Shown here piece by piece: positions 8,695-18,258 of a stretch of DNA of 64,000 nt; the first letter of the stretch is position 1; the number at the start of each line of letters is the position of its first letter. The stretch covers positions 124,001 to 188,000 of the forward strand of contig NZ_JAQFFK010000001.1 of NCBI RefSeq assembly GCF_027594145.1. The letters run 5' to 3'. The translations under genes and the position numbers were made by a program. A model generated the notes under the pieces. That model was not told where the DNA came from and searched no databases. It was given only the letters and a program-made list of their open reading frames with translations. This stretch comes from Methanococcoides alaskense (GTDB lineage: Archaea; Halobacteriota; Methanosarcinia; Methanosarcinales; Methanosarcinaceae).

Positions 8695-9773
8695 ATGTCG
8701 GAGAAGGCTTTTACGACCTTCTCATTCTGTTCTTGTGTTCCAATTGTCACACGTATGAGTGATAGGCCTGCATGTGCAAAGGATGTGCAGTCACGTACAA
8801 TGATTCCCTTTTTGAGCAATTCGTTAGTAACATCGCGTGCTTTGTGTGGTGCTACATCGACAAGTACGAAGTTAGCCTGTGTATCGTAGACCTTGAAAGG
8901 CAATTTTTCCTGAAGGAACTTCTTTCCTTTAACTGCAAGTTCGATACTTTTATTTAGATGTTCGGTATCTGAGAGGGCAGCTATTCCTGCGGCCATTGCA
9001 GCCGTACTGACATTGAAGGGGGTTGCTATCTTCATGTACTCTTCTCTGAGCCACTCCGGCATGATGCCGTATCCCATTCTTATACCTGCAAGACCGAATG
9101 CCTTTGAAAATGTCCTGCCCACAATGATGTTATCATGTTGGGTCACAAGATGTGCAACATTCTTCTCGGCAAATTCCACATATGCCTCATCCACGAAAAC
9201 AAGTGCATCGGTAGCTGTTGCGATCTTCAGTATGTCTTCTTCAGGAATGACATTTCCTGTAGGGTTGTTCGGGGAACACAGGAAGATCATCTTCGTGTTC
9301 GGGGTGAGGGCCGCCAGTAATTTATCCACATTGATCGAAAAGTCTTTTTCACGCTGGACATATACCGTAGTTGCACCGTTGGCACGTGCAGCTATCTCAT
9401 AGTAGGAGAAGGTCGGGGTAGTGATCACTACTTCGTCACCGTTAGTTATGACAAGCCTTGCCATTCCGTCCAGCAATCCATCCATCCCGGGACCGGATGC
9501 AACAATATTGGCTGCAGGTATATCTGTATACTCAGATATCGCATCCACAAGTTCGCGTGCATCTGCTGAGGGGTAGATACTGATCCCCTGTGCATTCTCT
9601 ATGAGTGCTTCGACAGCTTTTGGTGAAGGTCCGAGGGGATTCTCGTTCGACCCGAGCTTGATGACCGAGGATGGCTCAAGTCCGTAGGTCTTCACTATAT
9701 CCTCGATGGACTTACCGGGAACATATTTGGCAATGGATCCTATCTCATCCTTTATCAGTTCATATCTGGGCAA
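8691..9773 (-). CDS. hisC: Histidinol-phosphate aminotransferase
   Basis: PLP enzyme that makes histidinol phosphate in histidine synthesis. The 360 residues show the class I/II aminotransferase fold: [12 protein letters not shown] near 40, [10 protein letters not shown] near 165, VDEAYVEF near 195, and the PLP lysine K224 in [16 protein letters not shown]. The predicted start is a TTG at 9773 ([10 protein letters not shown]), inside the 3' end of argD, giving a 14-bp overlap. Pairing with argD suggests co-transcription of two aminotransferases for amino-acid synthesis. A related aromatic or other aminotransferase activity cannot be excluded. Confidence 0.9.
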   Translation of the reverse strand: MPRYELIKDEIGSIAKYVPGKSIEDIVKTYGLEPSSVIKLGSNENPLGPSPKAVEALIENAQGISIYPSADARELVDAISEYTDIPAANIVASGPGMDGLLDGMARLVITNGDEVVITTPTFSYYEIAARANGATTVYVQREKDFSINVDKLLAALTPNTKMIFLCSPNNPTGNVIPEEDILKIATATDALVFVDEAYVEFAEKNVAHLVTQHDNIIVGRTFSKAFGLAGIRMGYGIMPEWLREEYMKIATPFNVSTAAMAAGIAALSDTEHLNKSIELAVKGKKFLQEKLPFKVYDTQANFVLVDVAPHKARDVTNELLKKGIIVRDCTSFAHAGLSLIRVTIGTQEQNEKVVKAFSDI

Positions 9774-10932
9774 TGATCTCGACCACCTTGTCTATCTGTT
9801 CCTTTGTTATTATGAGTGGAGGTGCGATGCGTATGACCTTCTCGGAAGTGCAGTTCAAAAGAATGCCATTGTCCCTTGCAAGGTCTACGATGTCTGCACA
9901 AGCCCTGTTAATTTCGACACCTATCATAAGACCGCGTCCACGAACTTCGATAATGCTGTCGTTATCAAGGGAATTCAGCTCGTTCATGAAGTATTGTCCC
10001 ATCTCTGCCGAGCGTTCCACCAGCTTCTCATCCCTTATCGCATCGATGGATGCCAGAGCTGCGGCACAAGCAAGGGGTCCTCCGCCGAAAGTTGCAGCAT
10101 GCTGGCTCTTTTCAAATGAAATTCCATCGCGTGCCACAATGGCGCCCATTGGGAATCCGCCACCTATGGCCTTCGCCATGGTCATGATGTCCGGTTCGAC
10201 CTTTGAATGATCCTTGCAGAACCATTTACCTGTCCTTCCAAAACCTGTCTGCACTTCATCGAATATCAGGAGCATCTCGTTCTCATCACATATCTCGCGA
10301 ACTTCACTCAGGTATTCATCTGAAGGCACATTTATGCCACCTTCTCCCTGTATGGGCTCTACGATGACGGCAGCGGTATCTTCAGTAATTGTATCCCTTA
10401 TGGCCTGTGCATCGTTGTAGGGTACGAATCTCTCTCCCTGTATTAGTGGTTCGAAAGGTGTCCTGTAAATAGATTTGTATGTGACTGTCAGTGAACCCAT
10501 GGTCCTCCCATGGAAGGAGTTCTCAGCAGCGATGAATTCCTTCTTGCCGGTGGCTACTCTTGCCAGTTTCATTGCAGCTTCCACGGCTTCGGTTCCGGAA
10601 TTGCAGAAAAATGCACGCCCCATGCCTGAAATGTTCACAAGTTCTTCGGCAAAGTTCGCCTGGACTTCTGTGTAATAGATATTGGACGTGTGTATGAGCT
10701 TGCCTGCCTGTTTGCTAATGGCTTCGACCACTTTCGGATGGCAGTGTCCAACATTGTTCACAGCGATGCCGGCGACACAGTCGATGTATTCCCTGCCCTC
10801 AATATCACGGACTATTGAACCCTGTCCGCTTTCAAGTGCTAATGGTTGGCGAGTGTATGTCTGCATTACATACTTTGAATCTTTCTCAACGATTGAATTG
10901 TAATCTTTTGATAGAGTTGTCTCTTTGGTCAT
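9760..10932 (-). CDS. argD: Acetylornithine aminotransferase
   Basis: PLP-dependent class III aminotransferase of arginine synthesis, 390 residues. Seen: [20 protein letters not shown] near the N-terminus, [29 protein letters not shown], and the PLP lysine K254 in [14 protein letters not shown]. The start ATG at 10932 has GAGG upstream. It overlaps hisC downstream. Class III enzymes are similar to each other, so ornithine or lysine-pathway substrates are also possible. Confidence 0.9.
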   Translation of the reverse strand: MTKETTLSKDYNSIVEKDSKYVMQTYTRQPLALESGQGSIVRDIEGREYIDCVAGIAVNNVGHCHPKVVEAISKQAGKLIHTSNIYYTEVQANFAEELVNISGMGRAFFCNSGTEAVEAAMKLARVATGKKEFIAAENSFHGRTMGSLTVTYKSIYRTPFEPLIQGERFVPYNDAQAIRDTITEDTAAVIVEPIQGEGGINVPSDEYLSEVREICDENEMLLIFDEVQTGFGRTGKWFCKDHSKVEPDIMTMAKAIGGGFPMGAIVARDGISFEKSQHAATFGGGPLACAAALASIDAIRDEKLVERSAEMGQYFMNELNSLDNDSIIEVRGRGLMIGVEINRACADIVDLARDNGILLNCTSEKVIRIAPPLIITKEQIDKVVEIIAQI

Positions 10933-10959
10933 AAAAAGCCTCTAAATAGTTAGTAATGG

Positions 10960-11790
10960 TCAAATATCAAGCGTCATAAGTTCATTTTCATTGAGGATCT
11001 CATCTTCTTCCCTTATGAAGATAATTCCTCCGGGTGCTCTCATGACACCGTCAACACGTGCACTTTCGTGTATCTTTATGGAATTGGCATTTATCTCACC
11101 AAGAACATGTGTTCCCTTGTTGATGTATACATCACCTCTGGATACAATGTTCCCGTGTATGATATTATCTTCCCCGAGGTCCACTGTATTAAGGGTGCGG
11201 ATACTTCCATAAAGCGTAGTATCATTTCCCATCTCGAGTGTGGAAGCACGGATATTGCCGACAAGGCGACAATTGTTGCCTATGGATGCTGTGGCTGGTA
11301 CTCTGATGGAATCGATGGATATCTTAGAACCGTTCGGGACGATCATGGCGAGATTTCCTATGGTCTCTACTTCTTCATCGAAAAGCTCATCAAGCGCCTT
11401 TTCGACCTCTTCATCCTTGCCCATGCGTAAAAGTTCTGTCAGATAAAGGAACAGGTATGCTATAACAGGGATCGGGTTCCTTACAACGATCCAGCCCTTT
11501 GCTTCGAAACCGCTGCTGATCTTCACATCATTTCCAATGTCAAGGTCGCCTTTTACAACGAGCCTTCCATCAATGGTGACGAACTCACCGATGTAAGCGT
11601 TCTCTTTTGTCTTGACGTTCCCACCGATGTGTGACCAGATATCTATCCTTACATCCGAGCTGGCAACTATGTCACCTGAAACCTCTACCCTTTCACCGAG
11701 TATGGCAGCTTTGGCGATAATTCCATAGCGTATGTCGGAATGGTTACCCACTACGATATCACCATCAAGAACGATGTTCCGTTCTTCCAT
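10960..11790 (-). CDS. Polymer-forming bactofilin-like beta-helix protein
   Basis: A 276-residue protein made largely of short hexapeptide-like beta-helix turns, such as GDIVVGNHSDIRYGIIAKAA and GNIVSRGDVYINKGTH. The two beta-helix halves are split by a hydrophobic/charged insert at about 105-150 (PVIAYLFLYLTELL, then acidic EEVEKALDELFDEE). This matches archaeal proteins annotated as polymer-forming or bactofilin-like, or as acyltransferase-like. No acyltransferase catalytic histidine pattern was recognised, so a structural role is favoured. It is 27 bp upstream of argD on the same strand. Confidence 0.7.
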   Translation of the reverse strand: MEERNIVLDGDIVVGNHSDIRYGIIAKAAILGERVEVSGDIVASSDVRIDIWSHIGGNVKTKENAYIGEFVTIDGRLVVKGDLDIGNDVKISSGFEAKGWIVVRNPIPVIAYLFLYLTELLRMGKDEEVEKALDELFDEEVETIGNLAMIVPNGSKISIDSIRVPATASIGNNCRLVGNIRASTLEMGNDTTLYGSIRTLNTVDLGEDNIIHGNIVSRGDVYINKGTHVLGEINANSIKIHESARVDGVMRAPGGIIFIREEDEILNENELMTLDI

Positions 11791-11951
11791 TTTTGTATTG
11801 TCAGGAATGACAAATGTCTTCAGGAGTCCCTCTTCTGCGATATTTTCACTCTCCGGTGGGGATGATTTTGAGATTATGTATGCTCTATCAGCTTATTTAA
11901 CCTGTTGCTATGTAGATCTTGAAGTCTGCCTGCTGTTTTGCAAGAGAAAGC

Positions 11952-12422
11952 TCATTGTTCGCATCCGCACCTGACATCGACCGCGGCACCGGTATCAAGG
12001 GCTTCGATCTCTTCAGGGGACAACACCAACTGTCCTGTTGCGATCACCATATCGTTCTCATCGACAACAAGGACCTCATCCCCGCTCCGAAGTTCAGGGT
12101 CTATGGCAGTTACATGTTTTGCAAATGTGGTCTTGCCCTTGGAGACGAAAGGCACAGCATCATCACAGACAGTGACCCTTGAACCTGGCGCAGGTATGTG
12201 TTTGTGTATAGCTGTTGTAGCATCCATGCTCAATGTGAACGTTCCATCTCTTGCTCTTACGGTCGCAATACGTTTGCCTTGGCTCATTATCTGTCGGATA
12301 CGTTTTGTCCTTGAGAGCTGGAATGTTGAGTCATCGGGGAACATAATTTCTCCGCATCCTTTTCCAAACTGGTAGTCAGCCATGACACGAACTTTTTTCA
12401 GCATTTTCGCATTTTTATCCAT
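11952..12422 (-). CDS. PUA-domain RNA-binding protein
   Basis: A 156-residue protein with an N-terminal region (RVMADYQFGKGCGEIMFPDD) and a C-terminal PUA domain at about 75-150, with PGSRVTVCDDAVPFVSKGKT, RSGDEVLVVDENDMVIATG and a CGCEQ tail. It resembles the stand-alone archaeal PUA proteins related to the C-terminal part of archaeosine tRNA-guanine transglycosylase, and probably binds tRNA or rRNA. It has no catalytic domain. The start is the ATG at 12422; a TATA-like stretch about 27 bp upstream (12443-12452) would fit a leaderless mRNA. Confidence 0.75.
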   Translation of the reverse strand: MDKNAKMLKKVRVMADYQFGKGCGEIMFPDDSTFQLSRTKRIRQIMSQGKRIATVRARDGTFTLSMDATTAIHKHIPAPGSRVTVCDDAVPFVSKGKTTFAKHVTAIDPELRSGDEVLVVDENDMVIATGQLVLSPEEIEALDTGAAVDVRCGCEQ

Positions 12423-12528
12423 AGGCGCAAGATTATGTATTGCACTTAAAAATAGTATCGGTCGAAAATGTGTTTCGGAATCTAATTGTTGGCATAACAG
12501 ATTTTATATTTAAATGATTCCAATCAGC

Positions 12529-12536
12529 TTTAAATA
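12529..12536 (+). promoter_or_regulatory. Candidate promoter of a small RNA (TTTAAATA)
   Basis: TTTAAATA preceded by GC resembles the strong BRE-TATA boxes of archaeal stable-RNA genes. Its centre is 26-27 bp before 12559, exactly where an inverted-repeat structure starts. No protein-coding start lies at that distance. Confidence 0.35.
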
Positions 12537-12558
12537 ATATTATATCAATCCTTATATT

Positions 12559-12672
12559 GAGGAAACGGGAAGATTGCTTGCAAACTTTTGTGTTGTAAAT
12601 GACTGTAATCAAGCAAACCATTCATCCCCTCAAAAACCGTTTCCTCACTCTCTTGTTATCTTCTTTTGTGGT
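12559..12672 (+). ncRNA. Candidate small structured RNA between PUA gene and rtcB
   Basis: The approximately 370-bp gap 12423-12791 has no credible gene but holds nested inverted repeats. GAGGAAACGG (12559-12568) pairs with CCGTTTCCTC (12637-12646), and inside it TTGCTTG (12574-12580) pairs with CAAGCAA (12610-12616). A TATA-like box lies 26 bp upstream and a T-rich tract (TTATCTTCTTTT) follows at about 12656-12667, as expected for an archaeal terminator. I do not recognise a known family: no tRNA, no C/D boxes and no clear ACA box. The 3' end and strand are inferred. Confidence 0.35.
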
Positions 12673-12791
12673 ATTGACCTGAAAGCTTTGCTTATTTTGA
12701 TAAATTAGTCTGATGCCATACGATATAAGGGCCAATATATTCATATCGCCCTTACATCTCGATCTTATGCCCTTAACATAACTTTTACATA

Positions 12792-14252
12792 TCAGCCTTT
12801 AATAACGCCCATGGGCATCATTTTTGCTACCTTTCTTGCGATATCCAGTTCGTGGACCACATTGACCACTTCGCTACTGGATTTGTAAACACCTGGAGCT
12901 TCTTCTGCAATGACTGCCGGATGTGCTGATCTGACCGTAATGCCCCTTTTCTCAAGTTGCATCTTGATATCCTCTCCTTGGAACTCCTTTTTAGCATGTG
13001 AACGGCTCATCACCCTGCCGGCACCATGACATGCACTTCCGAACGAGATGTCCATTGATCGATCTCCTCCGTGAAGTACATAGGATGCTGTGCCCATACT
13101 TCCAGGGATCAGCACGGGCTGCCCTACATCGCGATATTTTAAAGGAACTTCCTTATGTCCCCTTGGGAATGCCCTTGTAGCACCTTTACGGTGGACGTAG
13201 ACGTTCTTCTTTTTGCCGTCAACCTCATGCTCTTCGAGCTTTGCCACGTTGTGTGCCACATCATAGACAAGTTCTAAACCCAGCTCGTCAATATCCGACC
13301 TGAAAGTGTCTGCGATAACATCCCTTGTCCAGTGCGTGATCATCTGGCGGTTGTTCCACGCATAGTTGGCGGCACATATCATTGACCCAAAGTAGTTCTG
13401 TGCTTCCTCGGACTGCGCCGGAGCACATGCGAGTTGCTTATCTGGAAGCTGTATGCCGTATTTCTTCGAAGCCTGTGACATCGTCTTGATATTGTCCGTG
13501 CAAATCTGATGACCTGTGCCGCGTGAACCGCAATGTATCATAAAACTGACCTGACCTTCTTCCAGTCCAAAAGTATCAGCAGCTTCTTGGTCATATATCT
13601 TATCAACATATTGCACTTCAAGGAAATGATTCCCGCTTCCAAGGGTTCCCGCCTGTGGTCTCCCCCTCTTTCGTGCCTTGATGCTTATGTGACCAACATC
13701 TCCGCCTTCGATACACCCGCCGCCTTCACAGTGCTCAAGGTCGGTCTTTTCCCCATAACCGTTCTCCACTGCCCACTTCGAGCCATGCAGATATATATCA
13801 TCAAGTTCGCTGTCTGTAACTCTCAGACGGCTTTTTGACCCTACACCCGACGGCACTGCCTCGAACATCCTCTCTGTAAGTTCTTTCATCTTCGGACGGA
13901 CCTCCTCGACCGTAAGGTTGGACCGTAAAAGCCTTACACCGCAGTTAATATCAAAACCCACGCCTCCCGGGCTGATCACTCCTTCCTCTTCATCAAAGGC
14001 TGCAACGCCTCCGATGGGGAACCCGTAGCCCAGATGGGCATCAGGCATTGCCATGGAGAATTTCTGTATCCCTGGCAATTTTGCCACATTTGCCACCTGG
14101 TCAAGTGTTTCCAGCTCAAGGTCCCGGATAAGCTTATCTGATAGATATATCCTTCCCGGAACGTTCATTCCAGGCGAATAGTCCTCAGGTATCTCCCAGA
14201 TATTATCATCTATCTTCGTGAGCAAATCAGTTATTTTATTTCCGCTTTCCAT
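12792..14252 (-). CDS. rtcB: RNA-splicing ligase RtcB
   Basis: GTP- and Mn-dependent RNA ligase that joins 2',3'-cyclic phosphate and 5'-OH ends, mainly tRNA exon halves. The protein is 486 residues from the ATG at 14252, which has GGGGTGG just upstream; a GTG at 14261 is less likely. Metal-binding motifs are seen: [37 protein letters not shown] and VAHNVAK. The guanylylated histidine is H409 in [16 protein letters not shown]. The archease gene lies 57 bp upstream on the same strand; archease stimulates RtcB turnover, so this is a functional pair. No intein is present. Confidence 0.97.
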   Translation of the reverse strand: MESGNKITDLLTKIDDNIWEIPEDYSPGMNVPGRIYLSDKLIRDLELETLDQVANVAKLPGIQKFSMAMPDAHLGYGFPIGGVAAFDEEEGVISPGGVGFDINCGVRLLRSNLTVEEVRPKMKELTERMFEAVPSGVGSKSRLRVTDSELDDIYLHGSKWAVENGYGEKTDLEHCEGGGCIEGGDVGHISIKARKRGRPQAGTLGSGNHFLEVQYVDKIYDQEAADTFGLEEGQVSFMIHCGSRGTGHQICTDNIKTMSQASKKYGIQLPDKQLACAPAQSEEAQNYFGSMICAANYAWNNRQMITHWTRDVIADTFRSDIDELGLELVYDVAHNVAKLEEHEVDGKKKNVYVHRKGATRAFPRGHKEVPLKYRDVGQPVLIPGSMGTASYVLHGGDRSMDISFGSACHGAGRVMSRSHAKKEFQGEDIKMQLEKRGITVRSAHPAVIAEEAPGVYKSSSEVVNVVHELDIARKVAKMMPMGVIKG

Positions 14253-14309
14253 GTATCCCACCCCTTGATGATATTGTTCTTAATGTATCATCGATAATAT
14301 TCGTTAATT

Positions 14310-14750
14310 TCATGTATCGACAGTGACCTGGACCATGGATCCGTTCTCGGTCTCTTCCACTCTCAGATCATTGTATGTCACTGCCTTGACCTCTGTATCG
14401 ATCTCATGCCTTTCAAGGTCTATCTCTTCACCGCATGCATGACCTGATAATTCAAATTCTCCATCCTTTTCTGTTATATTTTCAACCTTGAACTCTCCGA
14501 ATGCGAGGAAATCCACTTCAAAAAGGAAAAGAAGTTCTGAGAGCCACTCAACAAGCAGTTCATCGATCTCCGGTGCATTGACGATGATATCTTCCCTGTG
14601 CTTGCAGTCCACTTTTGATGTATTTATCATCACATTGAACATAGCTTCTGCAGCATTTGCAAAAGCATCTTCCTTTGTTTTGCCGTAGGCTCTGAACTTT
14701 GCATCCGCAGTATGTTCAAGATATTCATATTTTACTTCAGTGGACGGCAT
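14310..14750 (-). CDS. Archease, RtcB cofactor
   Basis: A 146-residue archease that promotes RtcB guanylylation and multiple turnover. Typical features are YEYLEHTADAKFRAYGKT at the N-terminus, EELLVEWLSELLFLFEVD-like central helices (DELLVEWLSELLF) and AVTYNDLRVEE near the end; the conserved HTADA and the C-terminal acidic residues for metal binding are present. It precedes rtcB with 57 bp between. The ATG at 14750 gives the usual family length. Confidence 0.95.
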   Translation of the reverse strand: MPSTEVKYEYLEHTADAKFRAYGKTKEDAFANAAEAMFNVMINTSKVDCKHREDIIVNAPEIDELLVEWLSELLFLFEVDFLAFGEFKVENITEKDGEFELSGHACGEEIDLERHEIDTEVKAVTYNDLRVEETENGSMVQVTVDT

Positions 14751-14819
14751 AATTTTTAGATGGTCTTTGCTCTACTTTAAACTATTCCAGAACGATCTGA
14801 TGGGTCAATATGTCCTGTC

Positions 14820-15428
14820 TCAGAGGCGCTTCCATATGCTGGCCATTCTCTGTATGGCTGTAATATGGCTGCCAATGGCTATCACTACGAGAGACCATCC
14901 GATGATCGTGTATCCGAAGATCGCTTCACTGTAAATGTAGTAGGCAAGGGATGCTATCAGTATCAGTACAAGCCTGTCAGCTCTACCCATGATGCCGCCA
15001 TAGAACCTGCCGATACCCAGTGCCTGTGCCTGGGTTCCAAGGTAACTGGTCAGAAGTACGCAGACAATGGCTATGGTGCCTATCTGCCAATGGACATGCC
15101 CGCCGAAGAACATTCCGCATATTATGAAAACATCGGAATATCTGTCGATCACATGGTCAAGGAAATCGCCTTTTTTACTGTCTGTGCGAAGGTACCTTGC
15201 GACTGCACCATCGAGGGCATCAAGGAATGAGTTAAGGGCAACAAATAATATCGCTATGAGTGCACTTAAGGGGTTGTCCACAGAAAAATAGAATGAGATG
15301 CCCGCAAGTGCAGCGCATACCAGTGAACCCACTGAGAGAGCGTTTGGTGATATGCCTTTGTTCGCTACGCTTCTTGCTATCGGGTCGAGTATCCTTGTAG
15401 CTGCCGGTCTGAATGAATCAATGGTCAT
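14820..15428 (-). CDS. CDP-alcohol phosphatidyltransferase, probably archaetidylinositol phosphate synthase
   Basis: Membrane enzyme of 202 residues with six predicted helices. The CDP-alcohol phosphotransferase signature is LDALDGAVARYLRTDSKKGD followed by FLDHVIDR (about residues 60-90). This subgroup in methanogens is the archaetidylinositol phosphate synthase, which joins CDP-archaeol and inositol-1-phosphate; other head groups are possible. The ATG at 15428 follows CAAGGAACAGCC and is preferred over a TTG at 15449. It is distinct from the archaetidylserine synthase at 2866. Confidence 0.8.
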   Translation of the reverse strand: MTIDSFRPAATRILDPIARSVANKGISPNALSVGSLVCAALAGISFYFSVDNPLSALIAILFVALNSFLDALDGAVARYLRTDSKKGDFLDHVIDRYSDVFIICGMFFGGHVHWQIGTIAIVCVLLTSYLGTQAQALGIGRFYGGIMGRADRLVLILIASLAYYIYSEAIFGYTIIGWSLVVIAIGSHITAIQRMASIWKRL

Positions 15429-15511
15429 GGCTGTTCCTTGTATGTTCAATAATAGTAGAGGTCTATTACCGTATATTGACTATTAGTTTTTTTGGTTCTT
15501 TTCGTATGGAT

Positions 15512-16063
15512 TTATTTTTTGGCAAGGTCCACAAGATACTTTATTCTGCATGAATGTTCGATCTGTGTCATAATTATGTATGCTTCCGATAATGTCTCAC
15601 CTATTGTGAACGGGCCATGGCTGTAGACCACCATTCCTCTATGTTCTTCAAACGCTTTAACAGCTCCTTCTCCCACTTCCTTAGAACCGATCCCACCTTT
15701 AACGATGGGTATTTCCTTCAGGAAAAGTTTTCCTTCGCTGTCAATGGGGATTATCTTATCAGAATCTGCTATGAGTGTCTGTGTGACGGAATAGGGACAA
15801 TGTGCATGAACGATCGCTTTTGCATTTGTTCCCTGATAGATCGCACGATGGACCGATGCCTCTGAAGATGCCAGTACGTCAAGCTCTGATGTATTTTCGA
15901 TGGGTACTTCTACCACACTTTTCTCCTCTATCTCATCCAGTGCCGCACCTGTCCGTGTTATTATCATACTTCTTCCAACACGCACACTAATGTTCCCGAA
16001 ATTAGACTCTACAAGCCCGTGGTCCACAAGCTTTTTCCCGAATTTTTCCATTTCTTGCCACAT
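15512..16063 (-). CDS. fucA: Class II aldolase, L-fuculose-phosphate aldolase-like
   Basis: A 183-residue zinc-dependent class II aldolase/adducin domain. Seen: ESNFGNISVRVG (about 19-30), the SSEASVHRAIY acid residue region, the zinc-binding VHAHCPYS (about 91-98), and a third histidine in YSHGPFTIG. The MJ1418-type homologue in Methanocaldococcus cleaves fuculose-1-phosphate, giving lactaldehyde for the lactate moiety of coenzyme F420; that role is likely here but not proven. GGTGGT lies upstream of the ATG at 16063. It is the last protein gene of the minus-strand block before tRNA-Thr. Confidence 0.8.
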   Translation of the reverse strand: MWQEMEKFGKKLVDHGLVESNFGNISVRVGRSMIITRTGAALDEIEEKSVVEVPIENTSELDVLASSEASVHRAIYQGTNAKAIVHAHCPYSVTQTLIADSDKIIPIDSEGKLFLKEIPIVKGGIGSKEVGEGAVKAFEEHRGMVVYSHGPFTIGETLSEAYIIMTQIEHSCRIKYLVDLAKK

Positions 16064-16137
16064 AGTATATCTACCACCCTAGAATCAACCATTACATTTA
16101 TCTGTTATTATGCATTGTATGGGTATGTTTCAATAGC

Positions 16138-16211
16138 GCCTCGGTGGCTCAGCCCGGCAGAGCGAGTGATTTGTAATCACTAGGTCGTGTGTTCAAATCA
16201 CACCCGAGGCT
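16138..16211 (+). tRNA. tRNA-Thr (anticodon TGT)
   Basis: Complete cloverleaf: acceptor GCCTCGG/CCGAGGC, D arm GCTC..GAGC, anticodon stem AGTGA/TCACT with loop TTTGTAA, and T arm GTGTG-TTCAAAT-CACAC. Anticodon TGT reads ACA. The CCA end is not encoded. A T-rich tract (TTTTTCTCTCTGTTTTAG) follows directly as a probable terminator. There is no intron. Confidence 0.95.
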
Positions 16212-16492
16212 TTTTCTCTCTGTTTTAGTTTTGTTGTTAAAGTTTTCTTATCAATTGGTTGTTTTATCCAGTCAATAAAAATATAGTATTGCTTCAAAAA
16301 CATTGCAAATTTTAATAGCAAATAGCAATATTTATCACTAAAGTATCACTACCTTAATACTTTAAGGAGTAATAGCAAATGGGTGTGGTTAGTGAGCAGA
16401 CGGTGGCATATTATGGCTCTCCACCTACATTTGTGGAGTATTTACTTTTTGTAATCTTATGCGTTGCGTTTTATCATAATATGCAGAACACC
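16212..16492. other. Intergenic DNA between tRNA-Thr and a TnpB element
   Basis: AT-rich stretch without a confident gene. AAGGAG at about 16373 is followed by an ATG at 16379 that opens only a 25-codon frame. This may be the start of a gene broken by the insertion downstream, but it is too short to call. Confidence 0.3.
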
Positions 16493-16586
16493 CCTTACGT
16501 AAGCTAGGGGATGAATGCGTACTAACATGATGATCACAGTTGTTTAACCTAAAGTATAATTAGTGTTAAGTAGTATGGGGGCAAGT

Positions 16587-17699
16587 ATGTTAAAGGCTTT
16601 CAAGTATAGAATGTATCCTACAAAAGAGCAGGAAGGGATGTTTTTCCAACATTTCGGTTCATGCAGGTTCATCTATAACTGGGCTTTGGATAACAAGATT
16701 AAATCTTATCAAACGGAGGGCAAGTCAACATCAAGGTTCACGTTGAACAAAATGTTGACCGAGTTAAAGGTAGAACATGAATGGTTGAAGGATGTAAATT
16801 CTCAATCGCTACAAGGTGCTACCCTTAATCTTGAAAATGCTTATACAAAGTTTTTCAGGGAAAAGACTGGATTTCCTAAATTTAAATCGAAAAAGAACCC
16901 TGTACAATCGTTTTCTGCACCACAACATTATAAAATAGATTACGATAACGACAAAGTTTTTCTTCCAAAGGTAGGGTTGGTCAAGACTATTTTACATCGT
17001 AAATTTACAGGTATCGGAAAGACTGCTACGGTTTCCAGAACATCTACTGGAAAATACTATATCAGCATTCTTGTCGAAGATGGTAAAGAAGTGCCTGTTA
17101 AATCCTCTTTCGATGAAAGTACAACAGTTGGCGTTGATGTGGGGATTAAGGATTTCGCTGTTATCTCCAATGGTGAAAAAGTCGAGAATCCTAAGTATCT
17201 TAAAAACTCTATGCAACGCCTGAATGTGCTACATCGAAGGATGAGCAAGAAACAAAAAGGTTCAAAGAATAGGACAAAAGCTAAACTTGCATTATCAAAA
17301 CTCCATGAGAAAGTCAGAAACCAGAGAAATGATTTCCAACACAAACTCTCTTCTAAACTATTAAGCGAGAACCAAGCTATAGCGTTGGAAACATTGAATG
17401 TTGAAGGGATGATGAAAAATCACAACCTTGCTCAACATATTGCAGATGCTTCGTGGAGTTCCTTTGTATCCATGCTCGAATATAAGGCAGAATGGTGTGG
17501 AAAGACCGTTCTACGCATCGGACAATTCGAACCATCAACTAAAATCTGTAATGTCTGTGGTCACTACAAAAATGACATGATACTTGCGGTTAGAGAATGG
17601 GAATGTCCTGAATGCAATTCAATTCACGATAGAGATATTAATGCCGCTATCAACATTAAGAAATTTGCACTTGATAAACAGAACTTAATTGGAATTTGA
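16587..17699 (+). CDS. tnpB: TnpB, RNA-guided endonuclease of an IS605-type element
   Basis: A 370-residue TnpB. The start at ATG 16587 (MLKAFKYRMYPT) has GGGGG upstream; a GTG at 16563 is in frame but atypical. N-terminal helix-turn-helix-like region (SCRFIYNWAL), then a RuvC nuclease with D184 (VGVDVGIKDFAV), E268 (IALETLNVEGM) and D350 in HDRDINAAINI, and a zinc ribbon (CNVCG..CPEC) between the last two. All three catalytic acids are intact, so the nuclease is predicted active. It would use an omega-RNA from its own 3' end, with the guide read from DNA after 17795. Confidence 0.93.
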   Translation: MLKAFKYRMYPTKEQEGMFFQHFGSCRFIYNWALDNKIKSYQTEGKSTSRFTLNKMLTELKVEHEWLKDVNSQSLQGATLNLENAYTKFFREKTGFPKFKSKKNPVQSFSAPQHYKIDYDNDKVFLPKVGLVKTILHRKFTGIGKTATVSRTSTGKYYISILVEDGKEVPVKSSFDESTTVGVDVGIKDFAVISNGEKVENPKYLKNSMQRLNVLHRRMSKKQKGSKNRTKAKLALSKLHEKVRNQRNDFQHKLSSKLLSENQAIALETLNVEGMMKNHNLAQHIADASWSSFVSMLEYKAEWCGKTVLRIGQFEPSTKICNVCGHYKNDMILAVREWECPECNSIHDRDINAAINIKKFALDKQNLIGI

Positions 17700-17795
17700 A
17701 GCACCTTCGGAATGAGGGGAAGGGCCTGTGGAGTTGCGTTCGATGGAACGAGCTATGAAACAGGAAGCTCCATGCGTAAGCGTGGAGTAGTTCAC
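17700..17795 (+). ncRNA. Predicted omega-RNA scaffold of element 1 (3' portion)
   Basis: The untranslated right end of TnpB elements encodes the guide RNA. This segment holds two hairpins: GAGTTGCGTTCGATGGAACG (17731-17750) and GAAGCTCC...GGAG (17764-17787). The conserved terminal GTAGTTCAC ends at 17795. By analogy with ISDra2 the guide would start at 17796. The 5' end of the RNA, probably inside the tnpB coding region, cannot be placed by eye. Confidence 0.55.
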
Positions 17796-18032
17796 GCATG
17801 CATAGTATCATTTATCCTGGTTATTCCAGGACGTGTTCCCTCATGCATGTGAAGCACTTATATGCAACCCTTTTCCATAACTAATACCAAATTCGTAAGT
17901 TTTGAGGAACAATGTCAAATGTAAAACGACTACATCAAATAGAATCTCTTTCGGATACGTTCAGGTGATATAAACAGGATGGAATGAAAAAGAAAGTTCA
18001 TTCTATATACATGGGATGAAAACTACATCTGA

Positions 18033-18233
18033 TATAGTTCAGTTGAACATTTGGATTCTATCAAAGTAGTAGCTATCACCCATCTATTGAGGTTTGCGGC
18101 TATATGGGACGAACTTGGAGGCATTGAGTTCAATGACATCCCAAAATATGCAGAAGTTGTTGATATAGTTGTAACTACCGCACCATATTATGCAAAGCCT
18201 TTTGACCTCACAACAAAAATAAACAGGCTCTGA
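18033..18233 (+). pseudogene. Unrecognised gene fragment upstream of DUF364 gene
   Basis: An open stretch of 66 codons without a convincing start (a TTG at 18051 is the first possible initiator) ends 26 bp before the DUF364 gene. It reads HLDSIKVVAITHLLRFAAIW, then IEFNDIPKYAEVVDIVV. It looks like the C-terminal remnant of a larger soluble protein. DUF364 genes often sit beside metal or cofactor ABC transporter genes, so a transporter-component relic is possible but not shown. The segment 17796-18032 between the TnpB right end and this fragment holds no other gene. Confidence 0.35.
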
Positions 18234-18258
18234 TGAGAAACACACAGGCGGTAATAAA

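Larger units (their letters stand above)
16493..17795 (+). mobile_element. IS605/IS1341-type element with TnpB only (element 1)
   Basis: Left-end hairpin CCCCT...AGGGG (16493-16512) followed by ATGAA, an intact tnpB, and a right end whose last 34 nt (17762-17795) fold as a hairpin and finish in GTAGTTCAC. The same end motifs frame element 2 (21279-22812), and the right end recurs at 21160-21193 and 35275-35306. No Y1 transposase TnpA is present, so the element could only move in trans. Confidence 0.75.

Noticed and set aside
16379-16456. Short frame of 25 codons with AAGGAG upstream
   Set aside because: It stops after MGVVSEQTVAYYGSPPTF and a few more residues. It is too short to support as a gene and may be a stub left by insertion of element 1.
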